Under the pieces are notes generated by a model. It ran no database searches. It saw only the letters and a program-made list of their open reading frames with translations, and was not told where the DNA came from. Of a stretch of 6,481 nucleotides of DNA, positions 1 through 5,143 are shown piece after piece. Positions within the stretch are counted from its first letter, which is position 1. Each line of letters starts with the position of its first letter. A program made the translations under genes and the position numbers. The stretch is from an uncultured Clostridia bacterium (GTDB lineage: Bacteria > Bacillota > Clostridia > Christensenellales > UBA1242), in the NCBI GenBank assembly GCA_944372595.1, contig CALVZT010000042.1, positions 1 to 6,481 on the forward strand, read 5' to 3'.

Positions 1-141
1 ACTCCAATGTTTAATACAAAAAAATACGAAGCACCATATACTATTTCAAAATCACTTGATGAAGAAAAAGTAATGTATAGCATAGTTGAAAGAAACAAAA
101 AAGTATTTAGACCAAAACCATTTAGCCTTGACGATCTATAA
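1..141 (+). CDS. 3' end of an unidentified protein-coding gene (partial)
   Basis: Reading frame 1 is open from the left edge to a TAA at 139-141, giving 46 C-terminal residues that end in the motif RPKPFSLDDL. The fragment is charged and hydrophilic, with no membrane segment and no motif I recognise, so I assign no function. Two things support it as real coding sequence: it stays open across AT-rich DNA, and a rho-independent hairpin begins exactly at its stop codon. It converges on sigE and is transcribed the opposite way from everything else here, so it is not part of the division/sporulation cluster. In Bacillus subtilis sigG occupies the position after sigE; this fragment is on the other strand and does not resemble a sigma factor C-terminus. 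An ATG at 7-9 is in frame, but a start beyond the window edge is more likely. Confidence 0.65.
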   Translation, partial: TPMFNTKKYEAPYTISKSLDEEKVMYSIVERNKKVFRPKPFSLDDL

Positions 142-169
142 AAAACAGCATACAATATGCTGTTTTTTT
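141..169. terminator. Bidirectional rho-independent terminator between the unidentified plus-strand gene and sigE
   Basis: A perfect inverted repeat pairs 141-152 with 156-167 around a 3-nt loop (153-155). The core ACAGCATA pairs with TATGCTGT, flanked by an A-run on the left and a T-run on the right. A U-tract therefore follows the hairpin in both directions. It touches the stop codons of both convergent genes (139-141 on the plus strand, 168-170 on the minus strand), so one hairpin probably ends both transcripts. Confidence 0.85.
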
Positions 170-881
170 ATACTGCATTTAATTTTGTAATCTCTTTTTT
201 TAATCTACTCAAAATCTTTTTTTCAATTCTTGAAATATAACTTTGCGATATCCCTAATATATCTGCAACTTCTTTTTGTGTGCTTTCTTCTTTACCATTT
301 AAGCCAAATCTTAAAGTCATAATTTGTTGTTCTTTTAAAGATAATTTATTTAATGCTTTTTTCAAAATTTGCTTTTCTAAATTATTTTCCATGCCTTTTG
401 ACAGAGATTCTTCTTCTCCTATCAAAATATCTCCAAGCAATAATTCATTACCTTCTTTGTCATAACTTAATGGCTCATCAAGACTAACTTCTAGTTTTTG
501 TTTTGTTACTTTTCTTAGGTACATCAAAATCTCATTTTCAATACAACGCGAAGCATAAGTTGCAAGTTTAATATTTTTTTCGTTATTGAAGGATTGTACT
601 GCTTTAATTAGTCCAACAGCTCCTACTGAAATTAAATCATCTACATCAATTCCAGTAGATTCAAACTTTTTTGCTATGTATACAACAAGCCTTAAATTTC
701 TTTCAATTAATATTGCTTTTGCCTCATCGTCGTTTTTTTCTAATAATTCTTTTTCTTCTTCGTTACTCAATGGTTGAGGCAGAGCTTCTCCTCCACATAT
801 AAACGCAAGAATTTGTTCTTCAATTTTTTCCAAATCAAAATTAAATATTTTTTGTAATAACTTTTTTAATTTATCTAACAT
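168..881 (-). CDS. sigE: RNA polymerase sporulation sigma factor sigma-E, pro-form
   Basis: The product is a 237-residue sigma-70 family factor, close to the B. subtilis SigE length of 239. Sigma-E is the first mother-cell-specific sporulation sigma factor, made as an inactive membrane-associated precursor and activated by N-terminal cleavage. Residues 1-28 form a Lys-rich amphipathic pro-sequence, followed by GGEALPQPLS, the sigma-E hallmark near the processing site. Regions 2.1-2.2 span about 54-99 (ILIERNLRLVVYIAKKFE, then DDLISVGAVGLIKAV). Regions 2.3-2.4 span about 104-124 (KLATYASRCIENEILMYLRK). The region 4.2 helix-turn-helix lies at about 201-222 (TQKEVADILGISQSYISRIE). The ATG at 881 is 3-4 nt after GGAGGTG, and the first 7 bases overlap spoIIGA, which suggests translational coupling. 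Sigma-G and sigma-K are alternatives on family grounds. The pro-sequence, the GGEALP motif and the adjacent spoIIGA make sigma-E nearly certain. Confidence 0.97.
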   Translation of the reverse strand: MLDKLKKLLQKIFNFDLEKIEEQILAFICGGEALPQPLSNEEEKELLEKNDDEAKAILIERNLRLVVYIAKKFESTGIDVDDLISVGAVGLIKAVQSFNNEKNIKLATYASRCIENEILMYLRKVTKQKLEVSLDEPLSYDKEGNELLLGDILIGEEESLSKGMENNLEKQILKKALNKLSLKEQQIMTLRFGLNGKEESTQKEVADILGISQSYISRIEKKILSRLKKEITKLNAV

Positions 882-1684
882 AACACCTCCGCATTTAATA
901 TTGCATCATATTCTTTGCCAAATGGCTTTATTGACACACCAATTAATATATTTTCCGAACCTATGGTCGATTTGTTTTCTACAATAAATTCATCAACACT
1001 AAATACAAGTAATTTATCTTGCCCTGATATTGTATTATATTTAATATAATGAGCATTATTTATCCTAGATAAATCCTTATATAGCAATATATATGAGAGT
1101 TTAATATTGCACAATTTTTCAAAAGTTTTTTGATTAATAATAACAATCGGTTTTTGATTGTCAATTAGTCTATTTCCAGTATCCAAAAATGCATTAATTC
1201 TAACACATTTGTTTTTATATTTTATTTTTACAGAATATATGTAATTATGTAATTTTTTCTTGCTATAAAAAACTTTAATTGCCTTCGTTAAAAAATAAAC
1301 ATATATAGCAATAAGTAAAGTTATGATGCTTAAAGGTACTGGTAAATTTTCACTATCTCCTCCCAGCAAATAAATTATAAAGAAACAAAATCCTCCAATA
1401 ACAAAAGTTGTGGTCAAGAATACTATAATATAAGTTATATTGCTACTTAAACCCTTTGCAGTGCAACAAATCAAACACATTATAAGACCTGTTGCAATCT
1501 TAACTATTATTTCAAATTTAACAATATACAATGGCATTAATATGGTTATAGTTGTACCAATAATAACAGCCAAAAATAATCGCCAAAAACAAATTTTTAG
1601 TCTTAGGCAAAAACTTGTTAAACACAAAATAATTGTATTTATTATTAAGTTATCTAGTATTGCATATTCAATATATACTTGCAT
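875..1684 (-). CDS. spoIIGA: SpoIIGA, membrane aspartic protease that processes pro-sigma-E
   Basis: The product has 269 residues; B. subtilis SpoIIGA has about 309. It is a mother-cell membrane aspartic protease that removes the sigma-E pro-sequence after a signal from the forespore protein SpoIIR. The N-terminal half is hydrophobic, with about five membrane segments near residues 8-27, 34-53, 57-76, 84-107 and 116-134. A basic linker (KKKLHNY) leads to a soluble protease domain at about 150-269. The aspartic protease motif is FLDTGN, with the catalytic Asp at residue 168. The N-terminus (MQVYIEYAILDNLIIN) has the form of family N-termini, which supports the ATG at 1684. The gene overlaps sigE by 7 bp, the classic protease-substrate operon. 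A terminator after ftsZ leaves only 59 bp of upstream space. No strong Shine-Dalgarno precedes the start (TTGAGTT directly before ATG). The shorter length reflects compact loops; I see no frameshift. Confidence 0.94.
   Translation of the reverse strand: MQVYIEYAILDNLIINTIILCLTSFCLRLKICFWRLFLAVIIGTTITILMPLYIVKFEIIVKIATGLIMCLICCTAKGLSSNITYIIVFLTTTFVIGGFCFFIIYLLGGDSENLPVPLSIITLLIAIYVYFLTKAIKVFYSKKKLHNYIYSVKIKYKNKCVRINAFLDTGNRLIDNQKPIVIINQKTFEKLCNIKLSYILLYKDLSRINNAHYIKYNTISGQDKLLVFSVDEFIVENKSTIGSENILIGVSIKPFGKEYDAILNAEVLC
884..890 (-). promoter_or_regulatory. Ribosome binding site of sigE, inside the spoIIGA 3' end
   Basis: The minus strand reads GGAGGTG, then TT, then the sigE ATG at 881. The Shine-Dalgarno match is strong but close to the start (4 nt from GGAGG to ATG). 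It lies within the last codons of spoIIGA, whose TAG stop is at 877-875, downstream of the sigE ATG. Ribosomes finishing spoIIGA can therefore re-initiate on sigE. Confidence 0.8.
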
Positions 1685-1690
1685 AACTCA

Positions 1691-1729
1691 ATTATAATAT
1701 TTATATTAATTTTTGCTATGCAATTACAA
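1691..1729 (-). promoter_or_regulatory. Candidate promoter region of spoIIGA-sigE
   Basis: Two overlapping sigma-A-like arrangements fit between the ftsZ terminator and spoIIGA. One is TTGTAA (1729-1724), an 18-bp spacer and TATAAA (1705-1700), which predicts a leader of about 9 nt. The other is TTGCAT (1723-1718), a 21-bp spacer and a perfect TATAAT (1696-1691), which puts the transcription start at or next to the ATG. The B. subtilis spoIIG promoter is a Spo0A-activated sigma-A promoter with an unusually long spacer of about 22 bp, which the second arrangement resembles. No convincing Spo0A box (TGTCGAA) is visible; the nearest is a poor match in CCGAAAA at 1730-1736. AT-rich DNA gives such matches easily, so this is a candidate only. 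Confidence 0.45.
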
Positions 1730-1742
1730 CCGAAAAGAAAAT

Positions 1743-1769
1743 AAAAAAAAGACATTGAATGTCTTTTTT
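1743..1769 (-). terminator. Rho-independent terminator downstream of ftsZ
   Basis: The inverted repeat GACAT (1751-1755) / ATGTC (1759-1763) has a 3-nt loop (1756-1758). The stem is extended by pairing A-run 1745-1750 with T-run 1764-1769. On the minus strand the hairpin starts a few bases after the ftsZ TAG (1774-1772) and ends in eight U (1750-1743). Symmetry would allow some termination in the other direction, but no plus-strand gene is seen there. It separates ftsA-ftsZ from spoIIGA-sigE. Confidence 0.85.
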
Positions 1770-1771
1770 GT

Positions 1772-2968
1772 CTATCTTTTGTCTTTTCTTATCCTTTGTA
1801 AAAATGGTGGTATGCTACTATCATCTATTGAAATTCGAGAGGTTGGAGTCCTATCTTCTACCTTACTTTCTAACCCAGTGCCATCATATAATTTTTTACT
1901 TTCTTGAGAGCCACCTTTTAATTGGTCATACAAATATTTTTCATATTTATCTTTATCATAATTATTAAAATCCACTGTGCGTTGTTCGTTCGAAGCAAAC
2001 ATAGGATCCATTTGTTTTTGTTCGCCAAATCCAGTTGCTATTACTGTTATCTCTACTTCTTCACTTAACGCCTCATCAATACTTGCGCCAAATATTATAT
2101 TACAACTAGGATCAACAACACCTCTTACAAGTTCAGCGGCTTCATCAACTTCATCAATTGGAAGGTCAAGTCCACCCTTAACATTAAGAAGTATTCCTGT
2201 TGCTCCTTCAATTGTAGTTTCAAGAAGCGGACTAGCTACTGCTTGTCTTACAGCATCTATTGTCTTATTCTCGCCTTTTGCTCTACCAATACCCATGTGA
2301 GCAAGCCCTTTGTCTTTCATTATTGATCTTACATCAGCAAAGTCTAGGTTAATCAAACTTGGAGTAACAATAAGATCGGATATGCCTTGTATACCTTGAC
2401 GAAGAACATCATCGGCACATCTAAATGCTTCAACAATTGGGGTACCTTTTGGTACAATTTTTAATAGTTTGTCGTTAGGAATTACAACTAGTGTATCAAC
2501 GTGTTTTTTAAGATTTTCAATGCCAAGTTCGGCATTTTCCATTCTTTTTCTGCCTTCAAAGTTAAAAGGTTTTGTTACAACAGCGATTGTCAATATTCCC
2601 ATTTCTTTGGCAATCTGAGCAACTACTGGTGCAGCACCAGTTCCTGTACCACCACCCATTCCAGCAGTAATAAATACAAGGTCACAATCTTTTAATACAT
2701 CAGTAATAACTGCTTTGCTCTCTTCTGCTGCCTTTTCACCAATTTGTGGATCAGCGCCGGCACCAAGACCACGAGTCAACTTCTCGCCAATTTGGATTCG
2801 GTGTGTTGCTTTACTCATAAGAAGTGCTTGTTTATCAGTGTTAATTGCGACGAATTGTGCGCTTGTAATATTTGCAGCGACCATTCTGTTTACAGCATTA
2901 TTACCGCCACCACCAATTCCAATTACTTTGATTGTTGCTACTTGACTAATGTTATTTGTGTTGTACAT
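1772..2968 (-). CDS. ftsZ: Cell division protein FtsZ (tubulin-like GTPase)
   Basis: FtsZ polymerises in a GTP-dependent way into the Z-ring that recruits the cytosolic and membrane division machinery. With the start chosen here the protein has 398 residues, a normal length. The nucleotide-binding start KVIGIGGGGNNAVNRM is near residues 14-29. The tubulin signature GGGTGTG is at 105-111. The T7 synergy loop NLDFADV, with both catalytic aspartates, is at about 207-213. The globular core ends near residue 316. A variable linker rich in Asp, Lys and Tyr (about 317-385) precedes the conserved C-terminal peptide IPPFLQRIRK (386-395), which binds FtsA and other partners. The first in-frame ATG (2980) overlaps the ftsA stop as TAATG, but its sequence is itself the Shine-Dalgarno (ATGGAGG). 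The ATG at 2968 has GGAGG with a 5-nt spacer and is preferred. The longer form would add only MEDN. A terminator follows directly. Confidence 0.98.
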   Translation of the reverse strand: MYNTNNISQVATIKVIGIGGGGNNAVNRMVAANITSAQFVAINTDKQALLMSKATHRIQIGEKLTRGLGAGADPQIGEKAAEESKAVITDVLKDCDLVFITAGMGGGTGTGAAPVVAQIAKEMGILTIAVVTKPFNFEGRKRMENAELGIENLKKHVDTLVVIPNDKLLKIVPKGTPIVEAFRCADDVLRQGIQGISDLIVTPSLINLDFADVRSIMKDKGLAHMGIGRAKGENKTIDAVRQAVASPLLETTIEGATGILLNVKGGLDLPIDEVDEAAELVRGVVDPSCNIIFGASIDEALSEEVEITVIATGFGEQKQMDPMFASNEQRTVDFNNYDKDKYEKYLYDQLKGGSQESKKLYDGTGLESKVEDRTPTSRISIDDSSIPPFLQRIRKDKR

Positions 2969-2973
2969 ATTAT

Positions 2974-2978
2974 CCTCC
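2974..2978 (-). promoter_or_regulatory. Ribosome binding site that decides the ftsZ start
   Basis: The minus strand reads GGAGG, then ATAAT, then ATG at 2968, an ideal 5-nt spacing. The earlier ATG at 2980 lies inside this site and has only weak purine-rich sequence (AAGAAG) before it, so initiation at 2968 is more likely. Confidence 0.8.
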
Positions 2979-2979
2979 A

Positions 2980-4152
2980 TTATCTTCTTGCAAATCCTAA
3001 TTTTTTGCGTAATTTTTTGAAAAATGTTTCTTCTTGTTTTTCTTTAAGCGCTATATCCATAAGCCCAATTATAGATGAATTCTCAGGTTGTCCAAATCGC
3101 GGATCAGCTGGCAATAAAATATCAACTTGTTTTCCTAACATTCTTGATAAATATTCCCTACCGCCTTTGATATAACTAAGACCCCCACCAGTCAAATAAA
3201 TTGGTGTTTGCTCTGGATAACTATATTTAAAACTTTCGATACATTTTTTAATTGCTTTAACAATATTATCAATACGACAATAAACAATTTCATTAGCAGT
3301 CGTCATTTTGATTGGAACTTTAATCCCATTTACTTCGGTATGATAATAATCTTCTTCTTGAGGAACTAATGTTAAAACCATTTTTTTCTTTAATTCTTCT
3401 GCTTCGTTAAAGGTAATTTTTAAACACTGAGACAAATCACCAGTAATGTTACCTCCGCCGAGCGAGAATGAATACATATCGAGTAATCCGTTCCCCCTAA
3501 TCAAAGAAACACTTGTTGTAATATACCCACAATCAATTAATATGGCAAAACGTTCTCTTTGCTTTTCGGTCAACAAATACGTTGCTTCGGATAAAGCACT
3601 AGGAACAAATTTTATTGAACTTAAATCAAGGTCGTTTTTGTAACTTAAAATCTTATCAACAAATTTTTTATCAACTAATATATAAGATACAATTACACCT
3701 AATCTGCTCGTTTGCATTCCGATGGGATTAATAACTCTGTTATTATCATCAAGTAGATAATAAATAGGCGAACGACTTATTGCAAGATGAGAACTAAACA
3801 TTCTAGTGGCATCACTTTTTTTGTATAATTCTTCAATTTGCTTGCTAGTTATGTATCGTCTTGAATCATAACTAATATTAACAGTATTGGTAACAACACA
3901 AGTAAATTCAGCTGGCACACCAACGAATAACTCAGAAATTTTTCTATCACTACTGCTCTCGGCATTATTAATAGCAATTCCCATAGCAAGTTTTATTTCA
4001 TCTGGTTGCAAAAATTCGCCGTCCATAAAACCAGCATAGTCGGCATTTCCAATACCTTTCACATCAAAGGTACCATTAATACCTCTACCACCTACCATAA
4101 CAGTTATTTTTTCAGAACCAAAATCTAGTACCGATACGATTTTTCTTGGCAT
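2980..4152 (-). CDS. ftsA: Cell division protein FtsA (actin-like ATPase, Z-ring membrane anchor)
   Basis: FtsA is an actin/Hsp70-fold ATPase that anchors FtsZ filaments to the inner face of the membrane and helps recruit late division proteins. The protein has 390 residues, slightly short for the family (often 410-440). The phosphate-1 motif is VLDFGSEKITVMVG near residues 8-21. The 1C insertion domain specific to FtsA covers about 85-160. The second phosphate motif is FAILIDCGYITTSVSLIRG near 202-220. The adenosine motif is IYLTGGGLSYIKG near 318-330. The C-terminal tail FFKKLRKKLGFARR (377-390) is a basic amphipathic helix matching the FtsA membrane-targeting sequence. The linker between it and the ATPase core is very short. 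The ATG at 4152 follows AAGGTGG, with a consensus promoter 25 bp upstream of the ATG. The TAA stop touches ftsZ, so the two are co-transcribed. Related actin-like proteins (PilM, MreB) fit less well. Confidence 0.95.
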   Translation of the reverse strand: MPRKIVSVLDFGSEKITVMVGGRGINGTFDVKGIGNADYAGFMDGEFLQPDEIKLAMGIAINNAESSSDRKISELFVGVPAEFTCVVTNTVNISYDSRRYITSKQIEELYKKSDATRMFSSHLAISRSPIYYLLDDNNRVINPIGMQTSRLGVIVSYILVDKKFVDKILSYKNDLDLSSIKFVPSALSEATYLLTEKQRERFAILIDCGYITTSVSLIRGNGLLDMYSFSLGGGNITGDLSQCLKITFNEAEELKKKMVLTLVPQEEDYYHTEVNGIKVPIKMTTANEIVYCRIDNIVKAIKKCIESFKYSYPEQTPIYLTGGGLSYIKGGREYLSRMLGKQVDILLPADPRFGQPENSSIIGLMDIALKEKQEETFFKKLRKKLGFARR

Positions 4153-4176
4153 GTCCCCACCTTAATTTATAAATAT

Positions 4177-4206
4177 ATTATACCTACTAACGTCAATTTT
4201 TGTCAA
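4177..4206 (-). promoter_or_regulatory. Consensus sigma-A promoter of ftsA-ftsZ
   Basis: The minus strand carries a perfect -35 TTGACA (4206-4201), an 18-bp spacer and a perfect -10 TATAAT (4182-4177). Transcription should begin near 4170, giving a leader of about 18 nt that contains the ftsA Shine-Dalgarno AAGGTGG (4163-4157). A second TTGAC (4196-4192) lies inside the spacer. This predicts strong constitutive expression of ftsA-ftsZ independent of murA-ftsQ. Confidence 0.88.
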
Positions 4207-4263
4207 ACAATTAAATCGTTTTTTTATAAATGCAACTAATATATCTATTTTTTGCAAAATACT

Positions 4264-4283
4264 TGATTTTTTATAAAAAATCA
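4264..4283. repeat. 20-bp perfect AT-rich palindrome in the ftsQ-ftsA gap
   Basis: Bases 4264-4273 (TGATTTTTTA) are the exact reverse complement of 4274-4283. It lies just beyond the ftsQ terminator T-tract and about 58 bp upstream of the ftsA -35 box. It could be an operator half-site pair, a back-up hairpin, or chance in AT-rich DNA. RNA stability would be low because only the TGA/TCA ends contain G-C pairs. Confidence 0.5.
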
Positions 4284-4284
4284 T

Positions 4285-4317
4285 AAAAAAAACAAATAGT
4301 TTTCTAACTATCTGTTT
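4285..4317 (-). terminator. Rho-independent terminator overlapping the ftsQ stop
   Basis: On the minus strand AAACAGATAGTT (4317-4306) pairs with AACTATTTGTTT (4301-4290) over 12 positions with one G-U pair, around a 4-nt loop (4305-4302). A run of eight U (4292-4285) completes the structure. The left arm contains the last ftsQ codons, and the TAG stop (4306-4304) spans the stem-loop boundary, so translation of ftsQ may influence folding. It separates murA-ftsQ from ftsA-ftsZ. Confidence 0.82.
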
Positions 4318-5143
4318 TTATTTCTTCTTCTTCACCTTCATTAACGTACCAGCATTGTAAATTGTCAGAAATTACCAATTCTCCATCGCACGAATATTTG
4401 CCAGTCTCTAAGTTATCATTCACATAGTTAAATGCATTGATTACTTTCAAAACCTTTGCCTCTAAGACATTGCTTATATTCTCGATTGTAATAGTAACAC
4501 CTTTACTGTCGTTGTAAATAGTATTAAACATCAAATTATATTTTTGCGAATCCGCTTTAACTAGGGATATTTTACTAAACTTTTCTCTTGCAATAAGTCT
4601 ATCAATTCCAGCAGAATATAGACAATCACCTAATGTTGCAACTATGCCATTAATTCCATTATTAACAAAACTACCTTCGCTTGCGCTACTTACATCAACA
4701 CCTTCTAACAAAACATTATCATCAACTGTTTCAGAGAATCTTAAAACTTTCATCTCATCATCACAAATTGCATAACCATTATTTGAAGGAATTGCATACA
4801 TATCTTCTCTTTCAACCGCTTTTATAACAATTTTGTTAGGAAATTTTATTTCAATATTTATAATTTTAATATAAGGATTATTTGCTTCTAGTTTTTCTAT
4901 ATGTTTTTGTTTATTAATCAAAAACACCGTTGAACCTTTTTTAAATTCGCCACTATCAATAATACTTTCAAAATCATCTTGGGTAAAATGATTAAGTTTT
5001 GTATTATCAGTAATTGGCACATCATTAATATCATAAAATACTATTTCGATATTCTTCAATGAAAAAACTGTACTTGTAACAATAATAAGAGTAACAATTA
5101 CCAACAAAACAACAATTAATATTATTCTGCGTCTAGTTTTCAT
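4304..5143 (-). CDS. ftsQ: Cell division protein FtsQ/DivIB
   Basis: The protein is a single-pass membrane division protein of the FtsQ/DivIB family, 279 residues. With FtsL and DivIC/FtsB it forms the complex that controls septal peptidoglycan synthesis. A basic N-terminus (MKTRRR) is followed by one membrane segment at about 8-29. The POTRA domain covers about 32-113 and contains the recognisable stretches GSTVFLINKQKHIEKLE, NPYIKIINIEIKFPNKIVI and EREDMYAI. A beta-rich domain follows to about 250, then an acidic tail (NEGEEEEIKTDS). Sequence conservation is low, as is normal for the family, so the call rests on topology, the POTRA pattern and position between murA and ftsA. A TTG at 5146 would add one residue. 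The ATG at 5143 overlaps the murA TGA as TGATG and has AAAGGA with a 6-nt spacer, so it is preferred. Bacillus-centred naming would use divIB. Confidence 0.9.
   Translation of the reverse strand: MKTRRRIILIVVLLVIVTLIIVTSTVFSLKNIEIVFYDINDVPITDNTKLNHFTQDDFESIIDSGEFKKGSTVFLINKQKHIEKLEANNPYIKIINIEIKFPNKIVIKAVEREDMYAIPSNNGYAICDDEMKVLRFSETVDDNVLLEGVDVSSASEGSFVNNGINGIVATLGDCLYSAGIDRLIAREKFSKISLVKADSQKYNLMFNTIYNDSKGVTITIENISNVLEAKVLKVINAFNYVNDNLETGKYSCDGELVISDNLQCWYVNEGEEEEIKTDS

Noticed and set aside
1728..1737. A possible Spo0A box near the spoIIGA promoter (CCGAAAA on the plus strand)
   Set aside because: It lacks the TG of the TGTCGAA core and matches no better than chance in AT-rich DNA; kept only as a remark in the promoter entry.
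1760..1796. Three closely spaced TGTCT-type repeats on the plus strand near the ftsZ end
   Set aside because: They are explained by the Arg/Lys codons of the FtsZ C-terminal tail (RIRKDKR) and by the terminator stem.
2744..3175. A 143-residue open frame on the plus strand across the ftsA-ftsZ junction, plus many shorter plus-strand frames throughout
   Set aside because: They lie antisense to well-conserved genes, have Cys/Ser/His-rich compositions typical of shadow frames, and lack family motifs or convincing ribosome binding sites.
4179..4187. A sigma-H-like -35 match (GTAGGTATA) upstream of ftsA; B. subtilis ftsA-ftsZ does have a sigma-H promoter
   Set aside because: It overlaps the perfect sigma-A -10 box, and no GAAT-type -10 element follows at the right distance.
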